The notes under the pieces are model-generated. The model was not told the origin of the DNA. It saw nothing but the letters and a program-made list of their open reading frames with translations, and ran no database searches. The translations under genes were made by a program, and so were the position numbers. From assembly GCA_002413835.1 (NCBI GenBank), contig DHXU01000003.1:62910-126909 (forward strand): a stretch of DNA of 64,000 nt, written 5' to 3'. This document shows positions 48,538 to 57,056 of this stretch, piece by piece. Source of the stretch: Candidatus Saccharibacteria bacterium UBA5148 (GTDB lineage: Bacteria > Patescibacteriota > Saccharimonadia > Saccharimonadales > UBA4665). Numbering within the stretch: position 1 is the stretch's first letter; each line of letters opens with the position of its first letter.

Positions 48538-48966
48538 TTAGCGGTGGTACGGTTGTCCGGCGGCGATCGTGCTGGCCCGGTACAATGTTTCTGCCAAGAC
48601 GACCATCGCCAGGTCATGCGGGAATGTCAGCCGCGAAAAGCTCCACTGCATGTCGCTGGCTGCAATCACCTCATCCGGTAAGCCATCCGGCCCGCCGATC
48701 AGAAAGACGACTTCCCGGCCGTCCTGGTTTCGGGATTCTATGAATGCCGCCAGCTCCGGGCTACTGAGTTGCTTGGCTTCGATGACCAGAGCGACTTTGT
48801 AAGCCTGCCCGGCGGCTGCCAGCAAGTGTTCGGTATCGTTGTGCTTGTCAGCGATGTGGCTGACGCGCACGCTGTGGTAATGTTTGAGCCGGCCGATGTA
48901 TTCTGTCCAACCGGCCCGGGCATATGCCAGTTTCGGTTCGCCGATAGTGATGATGTGGAGCTTCAT
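48538..48966 (-). CDS. rlmH: 23S rRNA (pseudouridine-1915-N3)-methyltransferase RlmH
   Basis: Methylates pseudouridine 1915 in the 70S ribosome. The 142-aa SPOUT enzyme carries the family signature FLIGGPDGLPDEV (about residues 88-100), then SFSRLTFPHDLAMVVLAE and the C-terminal YRA-x-IAAGQPYHR. Full length. Overlaps the upstream methyltransferase gene by 4 nt on the minus strand. Confidence 0.95.
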   Translation of the reverse strand: MKLHIITIGEPKLAYARAGWTEYIGRLKHYHSVRVSHIADKHNDTEHLLAAAGQAYKVALVIEAKQLSSPELAAFIESRNQDGREVVFLIGGPDGLPDEVIAASDMQWSFSRLTFPHDLAMVVLAETLYRASTIAAGQPYHR

Positions 48967-49604
48967 AATTTGATAATAACACCGATATTGTGCGAAACTT
49001 TGATGTTCTGCGGCTTACCCTGGAAGAAGTCGCGGACGGCGCGCTCGACTCCCGGCAATGTCTCGCGCTGATAATCATCGAGGCAGATGATGCCACTCTC
49101 GGCCATCCGCGGCCAGACCAGGCGTAGCGAGTCGATCATCGATTCATAAAAATCACCGTCCAAAAAGGCGAAGGCAACCGTATCCGGAACCTCGCTGTCA
49201 GCCAGCTGGCCGAACCAGCCTTTGTGGATGAACGGTGTCTTCAGGCGGGCCTTCTGGAACTCTGCAATCAGCTGTTTTTTGCTGACGCTCAGCTCGCCGG
49301 CCGTAAAATCTACCCCGGCAGCGCTGGCATCCTGCGGCTTCTTTGGTGGTAAGCCTTCGAACGAGTCATAGACGTGAAATTGCCGGATACCGGACTGCCC
49401 TGTCTCTCCTCGCTCCACTGTGTCGAGCAGCCGCCGGATAAACAGGCTGGTTGTACCGATATAGCAGCCGAATTCTACGATGTCGCCGGCAACCCCGGCT
49501 TTGAGTACGCGCTCCAGCTGTCCCAGCACGACCTCAAGCGCCGGCCGTTTGATCTGGTCGGATATAATCGGATAGCGCGAAATGAGTGATGTGGTGGCCT
49601 GCAT
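48963..49604 (-). CDS. TylF/MycF-type methyltransferase
   Basis: A 213-aa SAM-dependent enzyme of the macrocin O-methyltransferase family: GDIVEFGCYIGTTSLFIRRLL (about residues 39-59, pattern), VYDSFEGLPP, FLDGDFYES with the metal-binding acids, and CLDDYQRETLPGVERAVRDFF. The family methylates sugar hydroxyls, often on surface polysaccharides or antibiotics. The 4-nt overlap with rlmH shows coupling. TGATATAGT lies 9 nt before the ATG. Confidence 0.87.
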   Translation of the reverse strand: MQATTSLISRYPIISDQIKRPALEVVLGQLERVLKAGVAGDIVEFGCYIGTTSLFIRRLLDTVERGETGQSGIRQFHVYDSFEGLPPKKPQDASAAGVDFTAGELSVSKKQLIAEFQKARLKTPFIHKGWFGQLADSEVPDTVAFAFLDGDFYESMIDSLRLVWPRMAESGIICLDDYQRETLPGVERAVRDFFQGKPQNIKVSHNIGVIIKL

Positions 49605-49666
49605 GCCGATATAACTATATCAGTTTGAAATTACTGATAAAAAGCTTATGCTAAGGATAGATAATA

Positions 49667-50239
49667 ATGGCACTAACCAGAAAGATATACATGAACCGTA
49701 GCACTCTCGATAAACTTATAGCATCTACTGGGCTTATCATTGCATTAGTATTACTAGCTGCCGCCGGCGGACTGCTGTATGCGCATAACTTCGTGCATTC
49801 TCAGGTGCATGACCAGCTTGCGGCCGAACAGATCACATTTCCGGCCGCCGGTAGTGCCGGGCTGGCATCACTGCCGGCTGCCGACCAGGCTGCAGTTAGC
49901 CGCTACGCCGGCCAGCAGCTATTGACCGGGGCGCAGGCAGAAGTATTTGCGGATCACTATATCGCAGTTCATTTGAGCAAAGCCGGAGGTGGCAAGACGT
50001 ATGCCGCTCTGAGCACGGCATCACTGGCCGCTCCTACGGATCAGAAGTTGGCCGGTCAGGTCCAGACTGTCTTCCGCGGCGAAACACTCCGGGGTTTGCT
50101 GCTCAACGCCTATGCCTTCGACACCATGGCAATTGTTGCAAAATTCGCGGCCATCGGTTCGCTGGCCGCCGGCAGTATACTGCTTGTGTTAGCAGGACTT
50201 GGGTTTTACCATTCCAGCCGCGTCAAGAAGTCGCGCTAG
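49667..50239 (+). CDS. Membrane protein with two helices, 190 aa
   Basis: Not recognised. Two transmembrane segments (about residues 17-38 and 155-180) flank an extracytoplasmic, Ala/Gln-rich domain of about 115 residues. Reminiscent of proteins annotated only as hypothetical in small-genome bacteria. AAGGAT lies before the ATG. It overlaps the HAM1-like gene by 17 nt tail to tail. Confidence 0.65.
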   Translation: MALTRKIYMNRSTLDKLIASTGLIIALVLLAAAGGLLYAHNFVHSQVHDQLAAEQITFPAAGSAGLASLPAADQAAVSRYAGQQLLTGAQAEVFADHYIAVHLSKAGGGKTYAALSTASLAAPTDQKLAGQVQTVFRGETLRGLLLNAYAFDTMAIVAKFAAIGSLAAGSILLVLAGLGFYHSSRVKKSR

Positions 50240-50771
50240 ACAAAAACTGCTTGAGCTGCTCGAAGGGCTTTATCTGAAGGTAGACTACCTTGTAGTCGGC
50301 ATCACCCATCTGGGCGCGGGTTAGGGCGTAGCCGTCCGGAATAAATATTTTGTCCCAGCCGTAACCGCCCTCGCCGGCCGGATGTTCGGCGATACTTCCC
50401 CGTAGGCTGCCTTCGAAAAACTCGAGCTGCTGCCCGTCATAGTAGCCATACGTGCAGCGGGCGACCGCTCCCCTGTCCTTGCCGGCCAGCAACGAACATA
50501 GCTCCTCATCGGTCATCTCTTCGAGAAAGAATTTTATGAATGGGCCGGGTAGCCGCCCGAGCGCCGTGAATTCTAATGACACGTCCTCCACAATAACCGG
50601 TGATTGGAGAATAGCGTAAGCCTGCCGGACCTTGTGCTCGACGATTTTACGCAGGTCTAGGGACTGCAATTCTTCCTGATCAACTTTCTGATGGGCTACG
50701 GGGTGTCCGAGGTATTTGGCGAGGTAGTCGGCCTTGGACTGATTGCCGGTGATGAAGGTTACGTGTTTCAC
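50223..50771 (-). CDS. HAM1/RdgB-family nucleoside triphosphate pyrophosphatase
   Basis: A 182-aa house-cleaning enzyme that removes non-canonical purine nucleotides. It starts HVTFITGNQSKADYLAKYLG, with VIVEDVSLEF (catalytic Asp) and GRLPGPFIKFFLEE, then GGYGWDKIFIPDG. The GTG at 50771 is used because TGCTATGAT, an extended -10, ends 6 nt upstream. Variant residues suggest an atypical subgroup. Confidence 0.88.
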   Translation of the reverse strand: MKHVTFITGNQSKADYLAKYLGHPVAHQKVDQEELQSLDLRKIVEHKVRQAYAILQSPVIVEDVSLEFTALGRLPGPFIKFFLEEMTDEELCSLLAGKDRGAVARCTYGYYDGQQLEFFEGSLRGSIAEHPAGEGGYGWDKIFIPDGYALTRAQMGDADYKVVYLQIKPFEQLKQFLSSATS

Positions 50772-50777
50772 TGAGGT

Positions 50778-50786
50778 ATCATAGCA
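50778..50786 (-). promoter_or_regulatory. Extended -10 promoter of the HAM1-like gene
   Basis: TGCTATGAT on the minus strand, 6 nt before the GTG at 50771. Confidence 0.6.
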
Positions 50787-50816
50787 GACTTATGCTGCCT
50801 GGCTCAGACGGCTGGA

Positions 50817-51548
50817 TTATTTGCCTTGGCCGACTAAGTTGCCGACCCCGGCCGCAGCAAGCTGTCCCAGCTGTTGGCTGACTATTTCATCTGCTTGCGC
50901 CTTGGTGGCATTCGGTGGAACATTCGTAAGATCCATCACCTCACCGGCCTTGCCGCCCATTACGGCGAAGAAATATTTGTCCATCGTGCCGTCATCTTTC
51001 GGGTACTGGTCGTACACGTTTGCGACAGAGGTTTTGACCTCGTGCGGGTATTCGTCACTTTTGCCACCTTCAAGCTGCACCTGCAATGGATGGGTTGCAT
51101 GAACCTTCTTGAAAATGATGGTACCGGTCGGGGCGTCGGGCGAACGATACGCGAATGTACCGCCGCCTAGATTGATGGGGTTGTCTATGTGATCGATATA
51201 CGGGATGACACCAGGGTCAAGCGGTAAGTCATAGCCCTGTTCAACTGTTACTTCTGTTGCTACTTTATCGCCGGTGTTCAACTGATGATTTATATTGTAC
51301 AGGTTTTTAGCCGCCGTTGCCGAGGTGAGTAATGCCTGCGGGTGGACGGGCACTACTTGATTGGCCAGAAACCCGGAGGCCGCCAAAGCGACAGCGGTAG
51401 CGGCGGTCCGACGTATTCGGGCGATGCGGTTTGCACGGTTTATGGTTTGGACAGTATGTGCCAGGATAACTGGGTCTATATCTAATACGGCTGCCTGTTT
51501 CGCGGTCTCGGCGGCTACTGGTTTGGGGGCTGATGTAGATTCACTCAT
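50817..51548 (-). CDS. Hypothetical membrane-anchored protein, 243 aa
   Basis: Not recognised. A polar N-terminus of about 45 residues with a basic run (RIARIRR) precedes one transmembrane helix (about 48-66). The rest is an extracytoplasmic domain with beta character (TVEQGYDLPLDPGVIPYID) and an Ala/Gln-rich C-terminus. TATCAT sits 6 nt before the ATG. Monocistronic. Confidence 0.65.
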   Translation of the reverse strand: MSESTSAPKPVAAETAKQAAVLDIDPVILAHTVQTINRANRIARIRRTAATAVALAASGFLANQVVPVHPQALLTSATAAKNLYNINHQLNTGDKVATEVTVEQGYDLPLDPGVIPYIDHIDNPINLGGGTFAYRSPDAPTGTIIFKKVHATHPLQVQLEGGKSDEYPHEVKTSVANVYDQYPKDDGTMDKYFFAVMGGKAGEVMDLTNVPPNATKAQADEIVSQQLGQLAAAGVGNLVGQGK

Positions 51549-51554
51549 CGCGAT

Positions 51555-51560
51555 ATGATA
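51555..51560 (-). promoter_or_regulatory. -10 box of the 243-aa gene
   Basis: TATCAT on the minus strand, 6 nt before the ATG at 51548; a second TATAAT is slightly upstream. Confidence 0.5.
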
Positions 51561-51640
51561 CTACATTATACTACTCAAGTCAATAGCTTAAGCATCATAC
51601 AAAAATACGCGGTCTATTCGGCGGCGTGGTCTGCCAAGTA

Positions 51641-52123
51641 TTAGTATCCGACTCCGCTTGACTGGTCGACCAGGCCGCCAAAATAGACAGCGCTATATAT
51701 TTCTGTTCCGCCTTCCAGGATCATTTCTTCGCCGCTGAATTCGTCAATCTCACCCTGAGATATGTTTTTATACGTCAGGTTGGCCTCAGTGAAGCTGGCT
51801 GGACCGCGGTATGGTCTGGCCTTCGGGGGATGCTGCAAGGCCTTACGGAGAAAGTCGTAGACGTCGTTGGCACTGAGCTTCGTGTCGTAGACACGCCCGT
51901 AATACACCATGATCCAGACCGCTTTACCCTTATAAAAAATGGTTTCCTGTCCGCCGTAGGGTTGGCCGCCGTAGAAACTGTCTTTGAGCGACCAATCACC
52001 GTCTGTATGCGCAATAATCCACGCCCCGTTATCAGCATCCTTGGTAACCTCGGCAGTACCAAAGGCGTGCGGCGCCTGGGCCTTGACCATGTATTTTTTG
52101 AGATCGGGTAAGCTGAAATCCAT
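51641..52123 (-). CDS. DUF5680-like protein
   Basis: A 160-aa soluble protein. The aromatic pattern DGDWSLKDSFYGGQPYGGQETIFYKGKAVWIMVYYGRV (described by its key W, F-YGG, G-E and W-M-YYG positions at about residues 42-78) matches DUF5680. Proteins of this family are small and of unknown function, sometimes next to acetyltransferases or regulators. TATACT 7 nt before the ATG gives a leaderless start. The call is from memory of the family pattern. Confidence 0.6.
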   Translation of the reverse strand: MDFSLPDLKKYMVKAQAPHAFGTAEVTKDADNGAWIIAHTDGDWSLKDSFYGGQPYGGQETIFYKGKAVWIMVYYGRVYDTKLSANDVYDFLRKALQHPPKARPYRGPASFTEANLTYKNISQGEIDEFSGEEMILEGGTEIYSAVYFGGLVDQSSGVGY

Positions 52124-52130
52124 ATTAGCA

Positions 52131-52136
52131 AGTATA
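52131..52136 (-). promoter_or_regulatory. -10 box of the DUF5680-like gene
   Basis: TATACT on the minus strand, 7 nt before the ATG at 52123. Confidence 0.55.
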
Positions 52137-52137
52137 C

Positions 52138-52845
52138 CTAATCTACATGCATTGTGTTCGAATTCATACCATTTTCTAACTCCTGGATGTATGCCAGTGA
52201 TTTTCGGGGTGAGATAATTGTTTCTGTGATAATGGTGCGGAAATGGCCGCCCCTAGTTCGGATAACGGTAAATTCATTCGTGGCAGTATGGTTGGCTATT
52301 TCTTTGGCGACTTCTTCGGGGTCTATGACTTTATCCCGCCGAGGTAACAGCATCACGATATGTTTGCCGTTGAGTGCGCCAACTCGTGTGTAGATGTTCA
52401 CGTCACTCCATTTGGCGGCCAGTTCACTCCGCGTGAGCTTCCATTTGTTCTGTAATGCTGCTGCGGATGGGATATGCGTCATGTCGCCACCGGTGATGAC
52501 GAGGAGTTTGTCGAGCTCAGGATGGCGCCTTACCAGGTTGTAACCAACCAGTCCGCCAAGGCTGACACCGACGAGAATCGTGTCTGTGTTGATGAGTTTT
52601 TCAACGGTCAATGCGGCAGATGCTTCATCCATCAGTGTGACCAGGTCCTGCGGATCGTGCCGCTTCAATACGTCACGGAAATCCAAAACGAACAGATCAT
52701 AGCCGGCGCTGCTAAGCACCTTCAGCTGGCGCTTGGCCTGCCAGGCGTAGCCACCGTAGCCGAGCATGTAGACGATGGTCTTGCCATTTGGCTGCAGTGC
52801 CTGGATTTTTTGTTTGGAGCGGATGAATCTCACTGGCCTTATCAT
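52138..52845 (-). CDS. Alpha/beta hydrolase
   Basis: A 235-aa hydrolase-fold protein. The oxyanion strand YMLGYGGYAW is at about residues 26-35, the nucleophile elbow GVSLGG at about 93-98 (Ser), RRDKVIDPEEV carries the acid, and RGGHFRT has the catalytic His (about 199-205). The substrate is unknown. AAGGAG lies before the ATG. It is the last gene of a three-gene minus-strand operon with a kinase-like and a transporter gene. Confidence 0.83.
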   Translation of the reverse strand: MIRPVRFIRSKQKIQALQPNGKTIVYMLGYGGYAWQAKRQLKVLSSAGYDLFVLDFRDVLKRHDPQDLVTLMDEASAALTVEKLINTDTILVGVSLGGLVGYNLVRRHPELDKLLVITGGDMTHIPSAAALQNKWKLTRSELAAKWSDVNIYTRVGALNGKHIVMLLPRRDKVIDPEEVAKEIANHTATNEFTVIRTRGGHFRTIITETIISPRKSLAYIQELENGMNSNTMHVD

Positions 52846-52861
52846 AGCAAATAGCTCCTTG

Positions 52862-53773
52862 CTATGATCCCCTTTTGAGTTCGCTTTTGAACGATGTATA
52901 TAGCTTTCGTATTCGTGCGACTGCCGGCCCGGCTCTCTCAGGATCCGGGTCTTCGGATAAGAACACTAGCGCAAGCATCGTGGCTGTATCGAGACGAAAA
53001 AGTAAGTCAATAAGTGATTCTACCCGTGGAAAGGCGGCGACCTCGTTATAGCCGGCCAGAAAGTCAGCATCAGTTTCACCGGTTTCAGCAACGCGGGCAA
53101 GTTCAAGCGCTGGGTGGCCGATCAGCGCATTGCTCCAATCAAGCACTGCAGATATATTCCCGGCTTCGGTGCGAAAGTTGGCCAGCCGAAAATCCATGTG
53201 CAGCAGCTGTTTTGCGGGTCTGGTAGATTCCATGATGTCAACGAGAGTATGCATTTCCGGAAGTACTGGCAGATCAGGAACAAAATTATTTAGTTCGCCC
53301 CATCGTTTTGTCAGCCGCTGACTGATCAGCTCCGGAATCTCCAGCCCCTCTTGGGCGCTTAATGCGAAGGCTGGCGGCGGCAAACTGTGGATGCGGGCTA
53401 GCAACGCTCCGAGTTGTCGTTGATCGGGCAGACTGTCATCGCTGGGCACGAACGACATCACAATCGCCCCGAAGCCATCGGCACTGAGCTTACGGAGAGG
53501 TTTGGGTACCTGCAAAATGCCACATTCTCTGACATATTGCAGCAATGCAAATTCCTGGTCCAACAAGACCTGCGAGTCGATGTGACTGTCGTTCACGTTG
53601 GAGAAAATCTTGTCCTTCGGGATCTTGATGACCGTTCGGCCGGATGGCAGATCCGTCTGGAAAATGTAGAATTCGTTGCCATGACCAACCCTATGGATTT
53701 CGTGTACCCTTAATTGCCGCTTGAGTGATACAAGAATTGCCGCTAATGTCTCGGGGTTATCTAGATCATGCAT
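52862..53773 (-). CDS. Aminoglycoside phosphotransferase-family kinase
   Basis: A 303-aa protein with the APH fold. The catalytic loop HMDFRLANFR (about residues 193-202) matches HxDxxxxN in spacing, and the metal-binding AVLDWSNALIGHPALELAR (about 208-226) follows. N-terminal lobe with VIKIPKDKIF carries the ATP-binding Lys. Members phosphorylate small molecules such as choline, homoserine or antibiotics. The start overlaps the end of the transporter gene by 8 nt, so the two may act on the same compound. Confidence 0.83.
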   Translation of the reverse strand: MHDLDNPETLAAILVSLKRQLRVHEIHRVGHGNEFYIFQTDLPSGRTVIKIPKDKIFSNVNDSHIDSQVLLDQEFALLQYVRECGILQVPKPLRKLSADGFGAIVMSFVPSDDSLPDQRQLGALLARIHSLPPPAFALSAQEGLEIPELISQRLTKRWGELNNFVPDLPVLPEMHTLVDIMESTRPAKQLLHMDFRLANFRTEAGNISAVLDWSNALIGHPALELARVAETGETDADFLAGYNEVAAFPRVESLIDLLFRLDTATMLALVFLSEDPDPERAGPAVARIRKLYTSFKSELKRGS

Positions 53774-54650
53774 AAATTGTCAGCAGGACTACTCCGATAA
53801 TTGTTAGTGCGGACCCGGCCAGAGATATGACGCGTTTTTTCTCTTCAAGGTATTTCAGGGCCAGGAAGATCGTCAATGCCGGATAGGTGGCAGATATGGC
53901 GGTGATGACGGCGCTGGACCGGGCGTGCGCCAGTCCGATGGCGAATATGATACCGCCGAGCAGCTGTATGAATGCCGCTCCCACGATGAATCTGTCTGTG
54001 GCAAATCTGAAGTGAAGGCTGGCTCGGAGGGCTCGTTTGGCCGTCAAAGTTAGGACGACTATCAAGGCTACAAACCCTGAACCCATATCGATGAGTGTTG
54101 ATTTTTCCCAGCCGATTCTCGACACGGCTTGCCCGAGCAAGGCGTAGGCGATTCCCCAGACCAGCAGTGTAAGCAGACCGTAGAGTACGCCTGGTGTAAG
54201 TTTTTGGTTTGACTTCCTATCCCCTACTACGCCGGATGCTGCAACGATGCCGATGACAATCACGAGTATTCCAAACAGGTCATGGCTGCTGACATGCGTA
54301 TGGAATAGCAACAGCACGGCGGCGGCACTGACCAGCGGATAGGCGCTGCTGATCGGGCTGACGACACTGACCGGCCCGGCACTCAGGCCGCGGTAAAAAA
54401 CATACAATCCCAGCTCGAGACACACCCCGGCTGCGGCCGCGTAAAGAATACCCGTTGATTCCCAGGCCCGTACTCCCGGATTGCATAGATATATGACACC
54501 GTAAGTGATGGTACTGATGATTGACGCCCAGAGGGCAGCCGTCACCGGCCCGGTACGTTTTGATGCCTGAGCGGCCAGGTAATCGCCCACGCCCCACGAT
54601 ACGGCCGCCCCCAAACCGAAGATTGTAGATACGAGTGGGGCGGAGCTCAT
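53766..54650 (-). CDS. EamA/DMT-family transporter
   Basis: A ten-helix drug/metabolite transporter, 294 aa, with the two EamA repeats (about residues 8-135 and 150-290). The second repeat contains AITAISATYPALTIFLALKYL near residue 250 (pattern). Substrate unknown. I prefer the second in-frame ATG (54650), since TATGAT sits 7 nt upstream and overlaps the first ATG. First gene of the operon with the APH-like kinase and the hydrolase. Confidence 0.87.
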   Translation of the reverse strand: MSSAPLVSTIFGLGAAVSWGVGDYLAAQASKRTGPVTAALWASIISTITYGVIYLCNPGVRAWESTGILYAAAAGVCLELGLYVFYRGLSAGPVSVVSPISSAYPLVSAAAVLLLFHTHVSSHDLFGILVIVIGIVAASGVVGDRKSNQKLTPGVLYGLLTLLVWGIAYALLGQAVSRIGWEKSTLIDMGSGFVALIVVLTLTAKRALRASLHFRFATDRFIVGAAFIQLLGGIIFAIGLAHARSSAVITAISATYPALTIFLALKYLEEKKRVISLAGSALTIIGVVLLTIYA

Positions 54651-54657
54651 TACGCTT

Positions 54658-54663
54658 ATCATA
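54658..54663 (-). promoter_or_regulatory. -10 box of the transporter operon
   Basis: TATGAT on the minus strand, 7 nt before the ATG at 54650. Confidence 0.5.
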
Positions 54664-54692
54664 CACGACTATATACCGCGAGCCTCAACCAG

Positions 54693-54739
54693 CAGTTACA
54701 AGGCCTCTAAGTTATATTAAAGAGCCTGGGCTGTAACTG
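54693..54739. promoter_or_regulatory. Inverted repeat CAGTTACA / TGTAACTG
   Basis: Perfect 8-bp arms (54693-54700 and 54732-54739) with an inner AGGC/GCCT stem, between the divergent transporter and transglycosylase genes. GTAACTGTATG (54733-54743) is identical to 3580-3590 upstream of the Rpf-like gene. Confidence 0.5.
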
Positions 54740-54863
54740 TATGCAGCTCATCAACTTGCAATATTGTTAAATAAACAATCTAATCTTTGTTTTAGGAGTA
54801 ATACGTGTAATATTTGTGGATGACAGCACCGCTTGAACCCTGATACCCACAATTTGACATATT

Positions 54864-54872
54864 TGCTATGCT
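54864..54872 (+). promoter_or_regulatory. Extended -10 promoter of the lytic transglycosylase
   Basis: TGCTATGCT, 6 nt before the ATG at 54879. Confidence 0.6.
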
Positions 54873-54878
54873 GTAGGC

Positions 54879-55589
54879 ATGCAACCATCTACAGACCACT
54901 CACGAATCAGTAAACTGACCCTCACCACCCGCGACTATATCCTGGCTATCATCGGCGCCGTACTGGCCATGGCGATAATCGGAGTCATTATGCTTATTAA
55001 TAATTCTCGGACACCACTTCCCTACCAGGACACCGGAATTACGGCGGCTTGGATTCCACCAACCGTCAAACATTGGGACAAACCGATCAACGAAATGTCC
55101 AAGAAGTACAACATCGACGCCAATCTGATTGCCATCCTGATAACCATGGAGTCTGGCGGCGATGCCAAGGCCAAGAGCGACGCCGGCGCAGTCGGTCTGA
55201 TGCAGGTCACGTCACCGACCGCTGGCGACATTGCCAAGAAATACCTCAAGAAACCGGTTGCCACATACGACCTGACCGACCCGAATACCAATATCGAATT
55301 CGGTGCCGCCTACCTGGCATGGCTGCGCGATGAATTCGGCACGATGCAGCAAGGTCCCGACTTCACACGCACCGTCGAGCTGATCGCTGCCGGCTACAAT
55401 GGCGGCCCCGGCGCTGCCAACGCTCTCGAACAAGGCAAAGGCTTGTCCGACACTCAGACCGTCGTCTACTCCCGCGACGCCTTCAACATGTACCGCGAGC
55501 GCGTCTCAGCCAAAAGCTTCACCTTCAACCGCTGGAAAGAACGCGGTGGCACGATATTACTCGATGATGCCAAGAATAGCCAGCAGTAG
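54879..55589 (+). CDS. Membrane-anchored lytic transglycosylase (SLT)
   Basis: A 236-aa peptidoglycan-cleaving enzyme. One N-terminal transmembrane helix (about residues 21-41) anchors the SLT domain (about 66-200). The catalytic Glu is in ITMESGGDAKAKS (E91), followed by GAVGLMQVTSPTA and AAGYNGGPGA, all standard for family 1 lysozyme-like transglycosylases. It probably trims cell-wall glycan during growth or when contacting other cells. Leaderless-type promoter. Confidence 0.92.
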   Translation: MQPSTDHSRISKLTLTTRDYILAIIGAVLAMAIIGVIMLINNSRTPLPYQDTGITAAWIPPTVKHWDKPINEMSKKYNIDANLIAILITMESGGDAKAKSDAGAVGLMQVTSPTAGDIAKKYLKKPVATYDLTDPNTNIEFGAAYLAWLRDEFGTMQQGPDFTRTVELIAAGYNGGPGAANALEQGKGLSDTQTVVYSRDAFNMYRERVSAKSFTFNRWKERGGTILLDDAKNSQQ

Positions 55590-55626
55590 CTGCGGCCGGC
55601 TGCATTCCCCGGCTTTGACGTAATAA

Positions 55627-55655
55627 TTGACAGATAACAGATATGATTATAATAT
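55627..55655 (+). promoter_or_regulatory. Promoter of the GC-rich secreted protein gene
   Basis: TTGACA (55627-55632), 17-nt spacer, TAATAT (55650-55655); GAGGAG ribosome binding site 7 nt before the ATG at 55712. The promoter is AT-rich like the host genome, unlike the gene behind it. Confidence 0.65.
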
Positions 55656-55711
55656 AGCACCCTGTACCATCAGGTATAGAACCAGGCACCTTCACAATCG
55701 AGGAGCAACAC

Positions 55712-56956
55712 ATGCCCCACATCAGGCCCAGAGCGATCCTGACTGCCATCATGGCCGTCATGCTTCTGCTCGCAGTGTCTGTGGTACTCGTGCCCACCGG
55801 CGCGGTGCCAGCTCAGGCAGCTACATCCAGGCCGACTCCGACGGCCTTCCCGACCGTCAACGGCAAGGTTCTTGCCATGACGATCGACGCTGGACAACTC
55901 GCCATCGGCGGGCACTACTTGGAGGTCGAGAAGCCCAACGGCGGCAAGTCCGCGGCTAGCAACCTGGCCTTCATCGAGCTCGCGAACCCGAACAACGTCC
56001 ACACGTTCCGTGTCACCGGCGGCCTCGTCTGGGCGCTCTGCTCTACTGGCGACATCGTCTACTTCGGTGGCACGTTCACCGCGGTCAACGGCGTCGCCCG
56101 TGCCACGATGGCAGCCATCAACGTCAAGACGATGCGTCTGACCTCGTGGCACCCGGCCAAGCTGGGCGGCATCCGCGGCTGCGGCGGCTACGGAGGTAAG
56201 ATCGTCTTCGCCCACAGCGGTGGCTTCGATCTCTACACCTCCGCCGGTGCACACCCGTGGCACCTCGGTGTCATCGGTGGCGGCGGTCGCACGGCGCTGT
56301 TCGCGAAGGGCTCGGTCTACCTCGGCGGTCTGTTCGATGCCACGCCCCAGGCGGACATCCACGGACTCGTCAAGGTGAACCCGTTGAACGGTGTCGTCGA
56401 CAAGCGCTTCAACGTCGGCTACCGTGACAACACACACGTGGGCGCCAAGGGGACGTTCGACGGTGACTGCATCTTGTCACTTTCGGCTGGACCCGATGGT
56501 CTGGTTGTTGGCTCCGGCGGCGCACACCGCAACGGCATCTGGAATGTTTCATATGCCACCGGCGGCTACGCCACCGGAAAGAAGTGGGGCGCCAGCCGCG
56601 GCCGAATCACTTCGGGTGACGCTCAGGCGGTGTTGTGGACCGGCACGTCCTACATGGACGGTCAGCACCGGAACCACATCGATCTCGCCAGCGAGGTTCA
56701 GGGTCAGAAGCGATTCCTGAACAACTTCTCGGCAACCGGGAAGATCACCACATGGGACCTCGGTCTCTGGGGCCACCAGGCAAACGACGGCGACAACAGC
56801 GGCGTGCAGTCCATGCGTGCCTACCAAGGCAAGCTGATCATCGCCGGGTCATTCCTGGGTTGGGGCAACTACAACTGCTGCGGCAGCGGCTCTGACTGGG
56901 AAGGCAACAACGGCCCGCATCCGCGTCGTGGCCTCATAGTGGTACCGCTGCCGTAA
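55712..56956 (+). CDS. Secreted beta-propeller-like protein, probable horizontal transfer
   Basis: A 414-aa exported protein with a clear signal peptide (RPRAILTAIMAVMLLLAVSV then AQA, cleavage near residue 37). The mature part has repeated VYFGGTFTAVNGVAR / LYLGGLFDATPQA-like segments as in delta-60/DUF5122 beta-propellers of Actinobacteria. Paired Cys occur in GGIRGCGG and YNCCGSGSD. Codons end overwhelmingly in G or C, far more than in neighbours, so recent acquisition from a GC-rich host lineage is likely. Two strong hairpins follow. Confidence 0.75.
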   Translation: MPHIRPRAILTAIMAVMLLLAVSVVLVPTGAVPAQAATSRPTPTAFPTVNGKVLAMTIDAGQLAIGGHYLEVEKPNGGKSAASNLAFIELANPNNVHTFRVTGGLVWALCSTGDIVYFGGTFTAVNGVARATMAAINVKTMRLTSWHPAKLGGIRGCGGYGGKIVFAHSGGFDLYTSAGAHPWHLGVIGGGGRTALFAKGSVYLGGLFDATPQADIHGLVKVNPLNGVVDKRFNVGYRDNTHVGAKGTFDGDCILSLSAGPDGLVVGSGGAHRNGIWNVSYATGGYATGKKWGASRGRITSGDAQAVLWTGTSYMDGQHRNHIDLASEVQGQKRFLNNFSATGKITTWDLGLWGHQANDGDNSGVQSMRAYQGKLIIAGSFLGWGNYNCCGSGSDWEGNNGPHPRRGLIVVPLP

Positions 56957-56973
56957 GGCCTGACCCTGCCGAC

Positions 56974-57020
56974 GGGCGGAAAAGTGCAGACTCCATCCAG
57001 GAGCCTGACCTTTTCCGCCC
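56974..57020 (+). terminator. Hairpin after the secreted protein gene
   Basis: GGGCGGAAAAG / CTTTTCCGCCC, perfect 11-bp stem with a 25-nt loop, 18 nt past the stop codon. The T-run is inside the right arm, so it is terminator-like rather than canonical. Confidence 0.55.
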
Positions 57021-57056
57021 TATGCGGCGTTCCTCCTCTTGTAAGACTGGTGTATA

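Noticed and set aside
55670..56437. 255-aa open frame on the minus strand
   Set aside because: Arises because the GC-rich secreted gene has few stops in other frames; the sequence is Arg/Val/Asp repetitive and the plus frame has a signal peptide, promoter and ribosome binding site.
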